Shown: one piece after another, positions 44,370 to 52,065 of the stretch
How positions within the stretch are numbered: position 1 is the stretch's first letter
Layout of the letters: every line of letters begins with the position of its first letter
NCBI RefSeq assembly: GCF_009689005.1
Contig: NZ_AP021879.1
Coordinates: forward strand, 6,543,724 to 6,607,723
From: Desulfosarcina ovata subsp. ovata
GTDB taxonomy: Bacteria > Desulfobacterota > Desulfobacteria > Desulfobacterales > Desulfosarcinaceae
Direction: 5' to 3'
DNA: 64,000 bases
Program-made: the position numbers and the translations under genes
Notes under the pieces: model-generated
Databases searched by the model: none
The model's input: the letters and a program-made list of their open reading frames with translations, nothing else
Told to the model about the DNA's origin: nothing

Positions 44370-45710
44370 ATGAGCACAAAACAACAGTCCACCTGGACCA
44401 AGACCATCGTCGCGTCCATGACCAGCTACATTGACGCCGGATCCATCGTGGCCGGCGCGGCCGGGCTGAGTTTGTGGGAAGCGTATCTTGGCATGGGCAG
44501 CGTTCAACTCGGCATGTTGGCGGCATTCAGTTCCAACGCCATTTCCGCCGCTCTCGGCGCGCTGATCGGCGGTTATATCTGCGACCGTTTCGGCCGCAAG
44601 CTCGTATATACCTACGACTTGGTATTTTACATGCTGGGGATGCTCCTTATCGTGTTCGCGGTGAATTTTCCCATGCTGTTCGCCGGGTATTGCGTGGTGG
44701 GCCTTTCCGTGGGGGCCGATGTTGTCGCTTCCTGGACGCTGATTGCCGAAAACGCGCCGGCGAAAAATCGGGCCAAACATTGCGGATCCGCACAGGTCGC
44801 CTGGGCGCTGGGGCCAGCCGTGGTCCTCGTCATGTCTGTTATCCTTGGGGGACTGGGCCTGCTCGGCAACCGCATCGTGTTCGCGCACCTCATCGTCGTG
44901 GCCTTGATCACCTGGATTCTGCGTCTCAGGATGCCCGAATCCGATAGTTGGATTGCCAACAAGGAAAAGGAACAAGAGTTGATCGCCAAGGGCCTGTGGC
45001 GCAAGCCCCGCATGCGCGACCTCTTCATCGGCCCAAACCTCAAGGGCGTGATGTTCCTCTTCGGCGTGTATACGATCTGGAACCTGTGCGCGGGCACCAT
45101 GGGCTTCTTCCTGCCGTACATCTATGAAAAGGTCGGCGGCGTGAGCAACGCGACGGCCAACGCGCTCACCGTTGGCCTGTTCCTCACCTCGGCCCTCTCG
45201 ACGCTTACCCTCTTCATGCGTCTTGCCGACAGGTATAGCCGCCGCGTCATCTACCGCGTCGTGGCGTGCCTGTTCATCGCGGCGTGGTCCATTTTTCTTC
45301 TGCCCGAACAATCCCTGACCATGCCCCTGCTCGTGACTTTCGCCATCCTTGTCGGCATCAACAACGGTTCCGGGCAGCAGGCCTTCTATCAGATGTGGGG
45401 AAGCGAACTGTTCCCGGCTCGCTATCGGGCTTCCGCCCAGGGCGTGCTCTTTTTCTCGGCCCGTGTGTTTCTCGGTTTTTGGAGTCTGTGTTTGCCGGTT
45501 ATTACCGAATCTTTCGGATTTAAAGTCGCCGCGATTTTCCTCGTCGCCTTTGCCACCATCAGCATGCTGATCGGTACGATCTTCAACCCAAATACCGCCG
45601 GCAAAACGCTGGAACAAATTGAAGCGGAACGATACGGTTCCGTGGGGACTTCACCCCTGTCCGTCAACGAACAGACTGGCGAACAACCCCAGGAGTATAT
45701 GGCCACATAG
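44370..45710 (+). CDS. MFS sugar transporter, probably for L-rhamnose
   Basis: A 446-residue major facilitator with 12 hydrophobic segments and sugar-porter signatures: GGYICDRFGRKLVYTYDL after helix 2, RLADRYSRRV in the second half and PESDSW after helix 6. AGAAGGAGAGG precedes the ATG. Its place as the last gene of the rhamnose operon suggests L-rhamnose or a related sugar as substrate; that is inference. The C-terminal tail of about 30 residues is hydrophilic. Confidence 0.88.
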   Translation: MSTKQQSTWTKTIVASMTSYIDAGSIVAGAAGLSLWEAYLGMGSVQLGMLAAFSSNAISAALGALIGGYICDRFGRKLVYTYDLVFYMLGMLLIVFAVNFPMLFAGYCVVGLSVGADVVASWTLIAENAPAKNRAKHCGSAQVAWALGPAVVLVMSVILGGLGLLGNRIVFAHLIVVALITWILRLRMPESDSWIANKEKEQELIAKGLWRKPRMRDLFIGPNLKGVMFLFGVYTIWNLCAGTMGFFLPYIYEKVGGVSNATANALTVGLFLTSALSTLTLFMRLADRYSRRVIYRVVACLFIAAWSIFLLPEQSLTMPLLVTFAILVGINNGSGQQAFYQMWGSELFPARYRASAQGVLFFSARVFLGFWSLCLPVITESFGFKVAAIFLVAFATISMLIGTIFNPNTAGKTLEQIEAERYGSVGTSPLSVNEQTGEQPQEYMAT

Positions 45711-45763
45711 GATTGTAACAAGGGTAAACCCCGACCTTGCCGGGGACGCCCAGAACATGACAT

Positions 45764-46100
45764 TTTCCGGGAATGTGAGAAAGCCTCCCGTCTTGAAAAG
45801 ATTGCTGTTGCAGACTATGAAAAGGCCATTCAAACAGCCTTTCAGGAGGTTGCCGATCAGCTTGCCGCAAGGGGGACATACAAAAGACAGCTTGAAGCGC
45901 AAAACGCGTTGGTTGAATCCAATAAAAAATATTACGATTTTTCTGAGTCTAGATATAAGAACGGTGTGGATACATTCCTCACCGTTCTTGGTTCACAAAG
46001 ATCGCTTCTTTCTTCCCAGCAGGACGTCGTCTCTGTCAAGCTTGGGTATTTAAGTAATCTTGTTACCCTCTATAAGGTCCTCGGCGGCGGACAGATTTGA
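45764..46100 (+). pseudogene. Outer-membrane efflux protein, C-terminal remnant
   Basis: An open frame without a start encodes the last ~110 residues of a TolC/NodT-type outer-membrane factor: DYEKAIQTAFQEVADQLA, QLEAQNALVESNKKYYDFSE, RYKNGVDTFLTVLGSQRSLL and a terminal LGYLSNLVTLYKVLGGG. The preceding ~350 residues, and any RND pump genes, are absent; upstream sequence loses similarity near 45764. It directly follows the rhamnose operon (53 bp), so it marks the right edge of that inserted or rearranged block. Confidence 0.75.
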
Positions 46101-46109
46101 CAATATTTC

Positions 46110-46145
46110 AAAACTCCCTGCGTGTTTTTTGCGAGGGAGTTTTTG
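46110..46145 (+). terminator. Intrinsic terminator
   Basis: AAAACTCCCT and AGGGAGTTTT form a long stem, extended by GC/GC, around a loop of T residues, followed by TTTTT. It sits 10 bp after the efflux-protein remnant, and would also separate this block from the convergent SPFH gene that ends at 46164. Confidence 0.85.
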
Positions 46146-46163
46146 GTATTTGTTAAAGACGAA

Positions 46164-47192
46164 CTACTTCTTCGCCCCGGCAAGGGACTTGACGCCCATC
46201 GTGTTGATCAGTTGGTTGATGTCGGTGGTTTTCAGGTTCATGCCCCCTTCGGAGACGGGCAGCAGCATGATCTGTTTGTTTTGCAGGGCCTCGGCAATGC
46301 GCAGTTTCACCAGGGCCTCGCCGCCCGACCCGGCCAGGGCGTTGTTCATCTCCTGGATGCCCTTGGCCTCGGCAATGCCCTCGGCCTTGATCGCCTCGGC
46401 CAGCAGCTTCTGTTTCTCGAAGTAGACGTCGGATTCGATCTTGGCCTTGCGGTAGGCACCATCGGCATCGGCGATCAGCTTGTTGACCTCGCCCTTGGCC
46501 TCCTCCAGCTTGCGTTTGTACTCTTCCAGGGCCGCGTGCTGGGCCGACCGGTTTTTCTGCACCTGCTGATCGGCCACCTTTTTGTCCTCGATGGCCTTCT
46601 GGTATTCGGCGTTGAAACGATAGTCCTTGGTGAGCACTTTTTCGATCACGATCCCCAGGGGGCCCAGCATCTCCTGCAGCACATCCTTGGCCCGCTGGGC
46701 CTGCAGTTCGCGTTTGTCGGCCACGTAGAACTCCTCGGTGGTCAGTTCACCGAAAATATCGCGCGGCTTGCTGCGGGCGATGGTGCGCACGATCTTGTCC
46801 CGCAGGATGCGGTTGTTCTTAGCCACGTTCTGAAGAATGTACGGGGCCTTGTCGGCGTCGATGCGATAGGCGATGATCACGTCCAGGCTGATGTCGTTGC
46901 CGTCGATGGTTTTGAACAGCAGGTCGTCGCGGGTGCGGCGATCACCGCGCTTCTGGTCGAAGACCATCTCCAGGTTTTGCAGTTTGGTGTCAAAGGTGTG
47001 CCAGTCGTTGATAAAGGGAAGAAAAATATAGGTCGAGCCAGGGGCATAGGCCTTGTCCTCGACACCTTTGCCGGTCAGCGCGAATTTGCGGGTACGCACC
47101 CCCACCTCGGTCTCACCGGTGGTGTAGAAAACGCAGCCGGTGGCGGTCAGCATCCAGAAAAGGGCCAGGAGAATAAGAATCGTTTGCTTCAT
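46164..47192 (-). CDS. SPFH/band-7 lipoprotein
   Basis: A 342-residue SPFH-domain protein similar in plan to HflC and prohibitins. The signal MKQTILILLALFWMLTATGC ends in a lipobox with Cys20, which is unusual for this family. The SPFH domain covers about 22-215, followed by a charged coiled coil (roughly 215-285, rich in E, K, A) and a C-terminal oligomerisation part. AAGGAGG precedes the ATG, and the gene overlaps the previous SPFH gene by four bases. The two probably form a mixed membrane ring; whether they bind FtsH or another protease is not shown. Confidence 0.85.
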   Translation of the reverse strand: MKQTILILLALFWMLTATGCVFYTTGETEVGVRTRKFALTGKGVEDKAYAPGSTYIFLPFINDWHTFDTKLQNLEMVFDQKRGDRRTRDDLLFKTIDGNDISLDVIIAYRIDADKAPYILQNVAKNNRILRDKIVRTIARSKPRDIFGELTTEEFYVADKRELQAQRAKDVLQEMLGPLGIVIEKVLTKDYRFNAEYQKAIEDKKVADQQVQKNRSAQHAALEEYKRKLEEAKGEVNKLIADADGAYRKAKIESDVYFEKQKLLAEAIKAEGIAEAKGIQEMNNALAGSGGEALVKLRIAEALQNKQIMLLPVSEGGMNLKTTDINQLINTMGVKSLAGAKK

Positions 47193-48286
47193 TGGGCACC
47201 TCCTTTGCGGACGTCGAACAGCTTGAGCGCGTTGTCCAGATCCAGCGGGTTGACGCCGCTTTGGCCGTCACTGGGCAGAACGACCAGATCCAGCCCTTTG
47301 TAGACATCGGCCATTTTCAGGCCCACCATGCGTTCGGAACCGACCCCCTTGAGGGCATCGTTTTTCAGGCGCACTTTCTCCGCTTCGGCCAGTTTGACCA
47401 GAAGATCGGCTTCGGCGATTTTGGTCCGCCGATAGAGGTCTTTCTCGGCGATTTTGCGGGTTACATAGGCGCGGCCCTGCTCCATCTCCACATCCACGGA
47501 GACTTTTCCCTCCTGGACGATTTTCTTCAGCTGGGCCTCTTCCTTGGCTGCCCGGGCGGCCGCCTGGTTGGTGAAGACCAGCTGATCCTTGAGCTTCTTT
47601 TCTTCGATGTTCTTCTGGATCTCGGGGCTGTAGCGGAAATAGCGTACCAGCACCTGCTCGACCTCGATGCCCTTGGAACTCAGCTCTGCGTTGAGCAGGT
47701 CGCGGGCCTCCTGGGCCTTTTTGACGCGCAGGGGGCTGTTGTAGAAATCTTCGGTGGTCAGCTTGCCCAGGGTCTCCTTGAGGGCCGGTTCGGCTTTGGG
47801 AATGATGCCGTTATCTTCAAAGAGGGTGCCGGGACCGATTTTGGTAAACACCAGATACGGATCCACGATGCGGTAGAGGATCGACACATCCACATCCACG
47901 AAGAAGCCGTCCGACGTCTGGATGTGGGCCACGCGGTCTTTGCGGGCCTGGTCGGCGGCCGTGCGCGGATAATCGGTCAGTTCCAGCACCTGCACGTCCC
48001 GGGGCAGCCGGTACATCTGCTGCATGCCCGGAATCACCAGGTTGAGACCGGCGGTGTAAACCTCCTGCTGAACACCGCGGCTGATGCCCAGGCGCACCAC
48101 CTTGATGCCGAACTCGTTGGGCTGTACATAGACAAACAGCAGGTTGTAGGCGAAAACCACAACCGCGATGGCGATGATCAGATACTTGAACTTGCCGCCA
48201 CCGGGGATTCGGATTTTGGGAATGGCAATCCGCCGCTTTTTCATCATGTTGAACAGCTGCGGCCCTTGCGGGTTCTCTTCCGTCAT
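47189..48286 (-). CDS. SPFH/band-7 membrane protein, HflK-like
   Basis: A 365-residue protein with a short cytosolic N-terminus, one membrane anchor (YLIIAIAVVVFAYNLLFVYV, about 34-53), an SPFH domain beginning PNEFGIKVV, and a long charged coiled coil (about 230-310). It starts after AAGGAGGAATACA and overlaps the flippase gene by four bases upstream and its lipoprotein paralogue by four downstream. The order and topology resemble hflK-hflC, but the sequence is divergent and hflX/hfq are not nearby. Confidence 0.87.
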   Translation of the reverse strand: MTEENPQGPQLFNMMKKRRIAIPKIRIPGGGKFKYLIIAIAVVVFAYNLLFVYVQPNEFGIKVVRLGISRGVQQEVYTAGLNLVIPGMQQMYRLPRDVQVLELTDYPRTAADQARKDRVAHIQTSDGFFVDVDVSILYRIVDPYLVFTKIGPGTLFEDNGIIPKAEPALKETLGKLTTEDFYNSPLRVKKAQEARDLLNAELSSKGIEVEQVLVRYFRYSPEIQKNIEEKKLKDQLVFTNQAAARAAKEEAQLKKIVQEGKVSVDVEMEQGRAYVTRKIAEKDLYRRTKIAEADLLVKLAEAEKVRLKNDALKGVGSERMVGLKMADVYKGLDLVVLPSDGQSGVNPLDLDNALKLFDVRKGGAQ

Positions 48287-49920
48287 TGTATTCCTCCTTG
48301 GGGAAGGGTTGGTATCAATTCACGATCGACTGGTTTTGTGGGTGAGACATATCCGCTGCTCCACAGCAGGGTGCCAAAGAGCAGCAACGCCAGCAGCAGG
48401 GATGCCAGCGGACCAACATTGAGGGCGGCCAGGGGAACGTAGGTCAGGTAAAGGGCGGCCGCGGCTCCGGGCCAGAAGATCCCGATGTTTTTCATATCGA
48501 CCGGTAGCCACCGGCAAAAGAGCCAGAAATGGACAAACATGGCCACTGTGGTGGAAAGGGCCGCGCCGGCGATTCCGGCAAAGGGGATCAGGTTGAGATT
48601 GAGCACCAGGTTGACCAACGCCACCACCAGGGTCAGCCGTTTGAGTTTGAAGTTCTCCTGGTCGGCCTCGAAAAGCGGCCCCAGGGCAGTGGCCAGACAG
48701 TGAAAGACAAGCCCCGGCAGCACCAGGGCAAACACGGCAAAAGCCTGGTCGGTCCATTGCCGGAGGTTGAACAGAAAGGCCATCGTCCGCGGAAATTGGA
48801 CCAGGATGAACAGCGCCAGCAGGCCGTGAACGGCAAACAGCACCCGCGAGGAGCGTGCCACCAGTTGAACCAGTTCCTGTCGGTCACCGCTGCCGACCAG
48901 CCGGTTGGCCCGTTGCCGGAGAACCGGTCGCAACCCGGAAGGAATGACCAGAAACAGCCGCATCAGGATCATGGCCCGGGCATACACGCCCAGTTCCACC
49001 GGCCCCACAAACCATCCCAGAATCAGCATGTCCAGGTAAAAGACCACATCCAGGGAATTGCCGGTAAACAGAAACGCCCGGCCGTGATCGATCGTCCTGA
49101 AAATCTGTTTGCGACCGGCCAGAACCGCCGAAACAGGCGGCAGCTGGATCCGCTTGCGCCCCATCAGTGCCATGATCAACTGGCTGAGGGGAAACGCACC
49201 GGCCAGGAAGGGCACCGGCGCCTCAGCCAGGCAGAGGACCAGCAGAACCACAAGCAACGTGAAGCGTTGACGGATTCTCAGTCCGGCGGCCTGAGCATGC
49301 CGGCCGGCCCCGTCCAGCAGCGCCAGACGCAGGCTGTTGATGTTCTGAAAAAGAATCGTCGGCCCCAACAGAAGATAGAGCAGGGCGTCCCCGGCTCCCC
49401 AGCCCGGACCGGCCACCTGAAAGGCCGCCACAATGGACAGGCCTGCGGCGGCCAGGCCCAGGGTCAGCAGGGCGGCCAGGGCATCGGCGGCCAGCCCCTC
49501 CGCATCCGCCTGGGCCTGGGCACGGGCCATGCGGTTTTCGACAAACGTGGCGATGCCGTACTGTCCCAGGTAGCCGGCAATGGCCAGCAGGGAGACAAAC
49601 CAGGCAAAAAGCCCCAGACCGACCGGCCCGTAATGGTGATCGACCAGGAGCATGGCGGCCAGCCCGGTAACAATGCCCGCCAGGCGGTCCAGGGCCGGCA
49701 GGACGGCTTGGCTGAGCAAAGGCGTTTCGCCACCGCTTTTCCGGGGAAGGTGGTCGGCCAGCCAGGCAAACGCCTGCTCCAGCCCACGGACGATCCGTTG
49801 AACTTTTTCCGCTGAATCCAACGCTGGCGCTTGATTGTTTCCACGCGTGCCGGACGGCCGTTCGTTCCCGCCCATACCGGTGTCCTCCGGCGGCGGAGAT
49901 TTATCGTTTGCATCAGACAT
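48283..49920 (-). CDS. Polysaccharide flippase, Wzx/MATE type
   Basis: A 545-residue integral membrane protein with about 12-14 hydrophobic segments after a disordered Pro/Gly/Asn-rich N-terminus of ~50 residues. The pattern, including VGLGLFAWFVSLLAIAGYLGQYGIA and AGIAGAALSTTVAMFVHF, fits the oligosaccharidyl-lipid flippase group. It would export a lipid-linked glycan across the inner membrane. No glycosyltransferases are in the operon, so the substrate is unknown. The start overlaps the cyuA-like gene by eight bases, implying coupled translation. Confidence 0.83.
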   Translation of the reverse strand: MSDANDKSPPPEDTGMGGNERPSGTRGNNQAPALDSAEKVQRIVRGLEQAFAWLADHLPRKSGGETPLLSQAVLPALDRLAGIVTGLAAMLLVDHHYGPVGLGLFAWFVSLLAIAGYLGQYGIATFVENRMARAQAQADAEGLAADALAALLTLGLAAAGLSIVAAFQVAGPGWGAGDALLYLLLGPTILFQNINSLRLALLDGAGRHAQAAGLRIRQRFTLLVVLLVLCLAEAPVPFLAGAFPLSQLIMALMGRKRIQLPPVSAVLAGRKQIFRTIDHGRAFLFTGNSLDVVFYLDMLILGWFVGPVELGVYARAMILMRLFLVIPSGLRPVLRQRANRLVGSGDRQELVQLVARSSRVLFAVHGLLALFILVQFPRTMAFLFNLRQWTDQAFAVFALVLPGLVFHCLATALGPLFEADQENFKLKRLTLVVALVNLVLNLNLIPFAGIAGAALSTTVAMFVHFWLFCRWLPVDMKNIGIFWPGAAAALYLTYVPLAALNVGPLASLLLALLLFGTLLWSSGYVSPTKPVDRELIPTLPQGGIQ

Positions 49921-51232
49921 CGGAGAACTGCTTTTCCAGCATGATGTTGAGGATTGTGCGGTCGGTTTCGATCATTCCCTGGGTGGTCAGGGTACCGATG
50001 TTGCGCATGGTATCTTCCGATGACCGCCCCACAATCCCGTCGGTAAAACTGACGTTGACGCCATGCAGGGAGAACAGGGCCGCCTGCACGGCGGTTCCGG
50101 CGGCGGTGGCCAGTTTCAGGGCGCAGCCGCACTTGGCACCGTCACAGATTACGCCGGCCAGGTCTTCGATGAGATTTTTGATGGCGCCGGCAATGTGCGC
50201 TTTGGTGCCGCCCATCAGGTAGGTCACGCCGGCGGTGGCGCCGGCACCGGCCGCCACCGAGCAGCCGCAGATGGCCGAAAGGCGGCCGGTATGGGCCTTG
50301 ACATAGGCGGTGATGATGTGGCTCAGCCCGATGGCGGCCAGCACCATGGCATGGTCCACGTCGATGAACGGCTCGATGGCCACGATGGGCAGGGTCGCCG
50401 TGAGCCCATGGTTCCCCGATCCGGCACTGCTCATGGCCGGCAGCCGGGCACCGGACATGCGGGCATCGGCGGCCGATGCGGTGAGAATTCTCGCCGCGGT
50501 GATCATGTCCCGTTTGATCAGTCCCTGGCGGACCAGTCGTTCAAAGGTGCGTCCCACCCCAAGTCCGGGGCCATGCTTGAGGCCATACTCGGCCAGGCGC
50601 CGGTTGACGTTTACGCCGGTTTCCAGGAAATCATAGTCGTCGTCATCCAGATGGTCCAGCAACTCGATAAGATCATCCAGGCAGCGCTCCTTGAGCCAGG
50701 TTTCCATGGCGGCCAGGTGGCTCTTGCCGTTGGCCGATGGCGATTTCGGCAACAACTCGCTTTCGGTGACGGCCTGGCCGTCAAGGGCAAGAGAAACGAT
50801 ATTGTCATGCAGGCCGGTGATCACCGATTCCGCCGCATGCCCATGACCGCTGACCACGGTTTTGATATACAGCCCGGCCTGCTCCCTGAGCAGGTGAACC
50901 GTGACCCGGCCGTCCCCCACCATGCTCCGGGCCGCGGCCACGGCCGCATCGTCCACCGGATCAAGAACCTCCAGTTTCAGAGTCGGATCGCCACCCATCG
51001 CGCCCAGGGCCGATGCCATGTCGAGCCCGTTGAGGCCGCCGGTACCGGGAATGGTGACCGCCAGTCCGTTCTTGTAAATGTTGGGATCGACCCAGATTTC
51101 GATAGTGTCGATCTGCCTGCCCGGCAGCAGCGACACCGCCGCCGCCGCACCCAGTGCGATGGCTACCGGCTCGGTGCAGCCGAGGGCCGGCGCCACCTGA
51201 AGGGCCAAAATATCTTTAACCGTATATGTCAT
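49913..51232 (-). CDS. cyuA: L-cysteine desulfidase-like protein, CyuA/UPF0597 family
   Basis: A 439-residue protein of the CyuA/YhaM (UPF0597) family, related to the serine dehydratase alpha domain. It would break L-cysteine into sulfide, ammonia and pyruvate using a 4Fe-4S cluster. Likely cluster cysteines are in ALGCTEPVA near the N-terminus, ICGCSVAAGAGATAG and CDGAKCGCALKLA; the SAGSGNHGLTATLP loop is also typical. GGCGGAAAC precedes the ATG. It is the first gene of a four-gene coupled operon with a flippase and two SPFH proteins, an unusual association. Confidence 0.88.
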   Translation of the reverse strand: MTYTVKDILALQVAPALGCTEPVAIALGAAAAVSLLPGRQIDTIEIWVDPNIYKNGLAVTIPGTGGLNGLDMASALGAMGGDPTLKLEVLDPVDDAAVAAARSMVGDGRVTVHLLREQAGLYIKTVVSGHGHAAESVITGLHDNIVSLALDGQAVTESELLPKSPSANGKSHLAAMETWLKERCLDDLIELLDHLDDDDYDFLETGVNVNRRLAEYGLKHGPGLGVGRTFERLVRQGLIKRDMITAARILTASAADARMSGARLPAMSSAGSGNHGLTATLPIVAIEPFIDVDHAMVLAAIGLSHIITAYVKAHTGRLSAICGCSVAAGAGATAGVTYLMGGTKAHIAGAIKNLIEDLAGVICDGAKCGCALKLATAAGTAVQAALFSLHGVNVSFTDGIVGRSSEDTMRNIGTLTTQGMIETDRTILNIMLEKQFSDV

Positions 51233-51515
51233 GTTTCCGCCATGCTGTGAGTAAGGATGCGGCCGGCATGAGTGCCTGAGAATCTTATTATGTTTTTTTT
51301 TGCCGGCAAAAACAACTGTCCCATGATCGATTCACCCTGATGGATACGGCCCGTTGCAGTTCGAAAGCACATCGACCACTGTGCTATCCTCGGTTTTGCG
51401 TTGGTCCGGATAGGATGATATCGGCCGATCGGTTGAAGGGTTTAGGTGCTGGGTTGGTTTGACCGGTCACTGGTGATGGATCATGGTTGGGGCTCCAACC
51501 CTTAACGAAAAATCC

Positions 51516-51989
51516 TTATTCTTCTTCGATTTGGTCCAAAAGGCCGAGGATCTCCGCGTTGGAAGGGATATCGGTCATGGCGTGGCCATAGTGCACGTAA
51601 CGGACCCGTCCCTTTGGGTCCACGATCACCTGAGCGGGCATGCGCCCCAGCTTGAACAAACGAACTTCCTGGCCGTAACGTTTCAGGACCGTATGCGTGG
51701 GATCGGGCAGCCCCACAAATGGCAGTCGATGGTTTCTCCAGTATGCTTCGAACGCTTCGGGTTTTTCCGGTCCGATAACGATAATCGCGGCATTGTGAGC
51801 TTCGAATTTGTCATATTCATCGCGCAACTGCGCCATGTGCCGCCGGCAGAACGGTCAGACAAACCCTCGGTTGAAAATCAGGATGACGGACTTCTTGCCA
51901 AGGTAATCGGACAACCGAACGGGGCGGCCGCTAGTGTCTTCCAGTTCGAAATCGGGTGCCTTGGTGTTCAATGTAACCTTACGGGGCAT
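51516..51989 (-). CDS. Peroxiredoxin-like selenoprotein with UxxC motif
   Basis: A thioredoxin-fold redoxin of 157 residues in which codon 45 is UGA (51857-51855). Reading UGA as selenocysteine gives one continuous frame: MPRKVTLNTKAPDFELEDTS, then GKKSVILIFNRGFV, Sec-PFC, RRHMAQLRDEYDKF, and on to the C-terminal VRYVHYGHAMTDIPSNAEIL. Relatives I know in this AhpC/TSA-like group have RGFxCPFCRR at this site, so Sec replaces the attacking cysteine and Cys48 is the resolving partner. Both sides of the UGA are clearly one domain. It probably reduces peroxides or disulfides in the cytosol. AAAGG lies nine bases before the ATG. A scanner that treats UGA as stop would start at the internal ATG 51836 and lose the active site. 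Confidence 0.88.
51828..51854 (-). promoter_or_regulatory. Possible bacterial SECIS hairpin
   Basis: Immediately after the UGA the message is GC-rich and can form a short stem, CTGC (51849-51846) with GCAG (51831-51828), around a 14-nt apical region containing GGCACAUG. Bacterial SECIS elements lie exactly here, within the coding region just 3' of the UGA. The stem I can pair by eye is short, so the detailed fold is uncertain. Confidence 0.35.
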
Positions 51990-52065
51990 CAGGGCCGCCT
52001 TTCATTTACGCGGTTTGTCAGTGAGTTCTCCCCCGCTTCCATGCTCTGAGTGGGTGTGCGACCCC

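Noticed and set aside
51516..51836. A short stand-alone redoxin gene starting at the internal ATG
   Set aside because: It would lack the whole N-terminal half of the thioredoxin fold and the active site, and has no ribosome-binding site; the selenocysteine reading explains the sequence fully.
51855..51857. The TGA as an ordinary nonsense mutation or sequencing error in a Cys gene
   Set aside because: It is possible, but the TGA falls precisely on the redox-active position, which is where Sec substitutes for Cys, and no other lesion is present.
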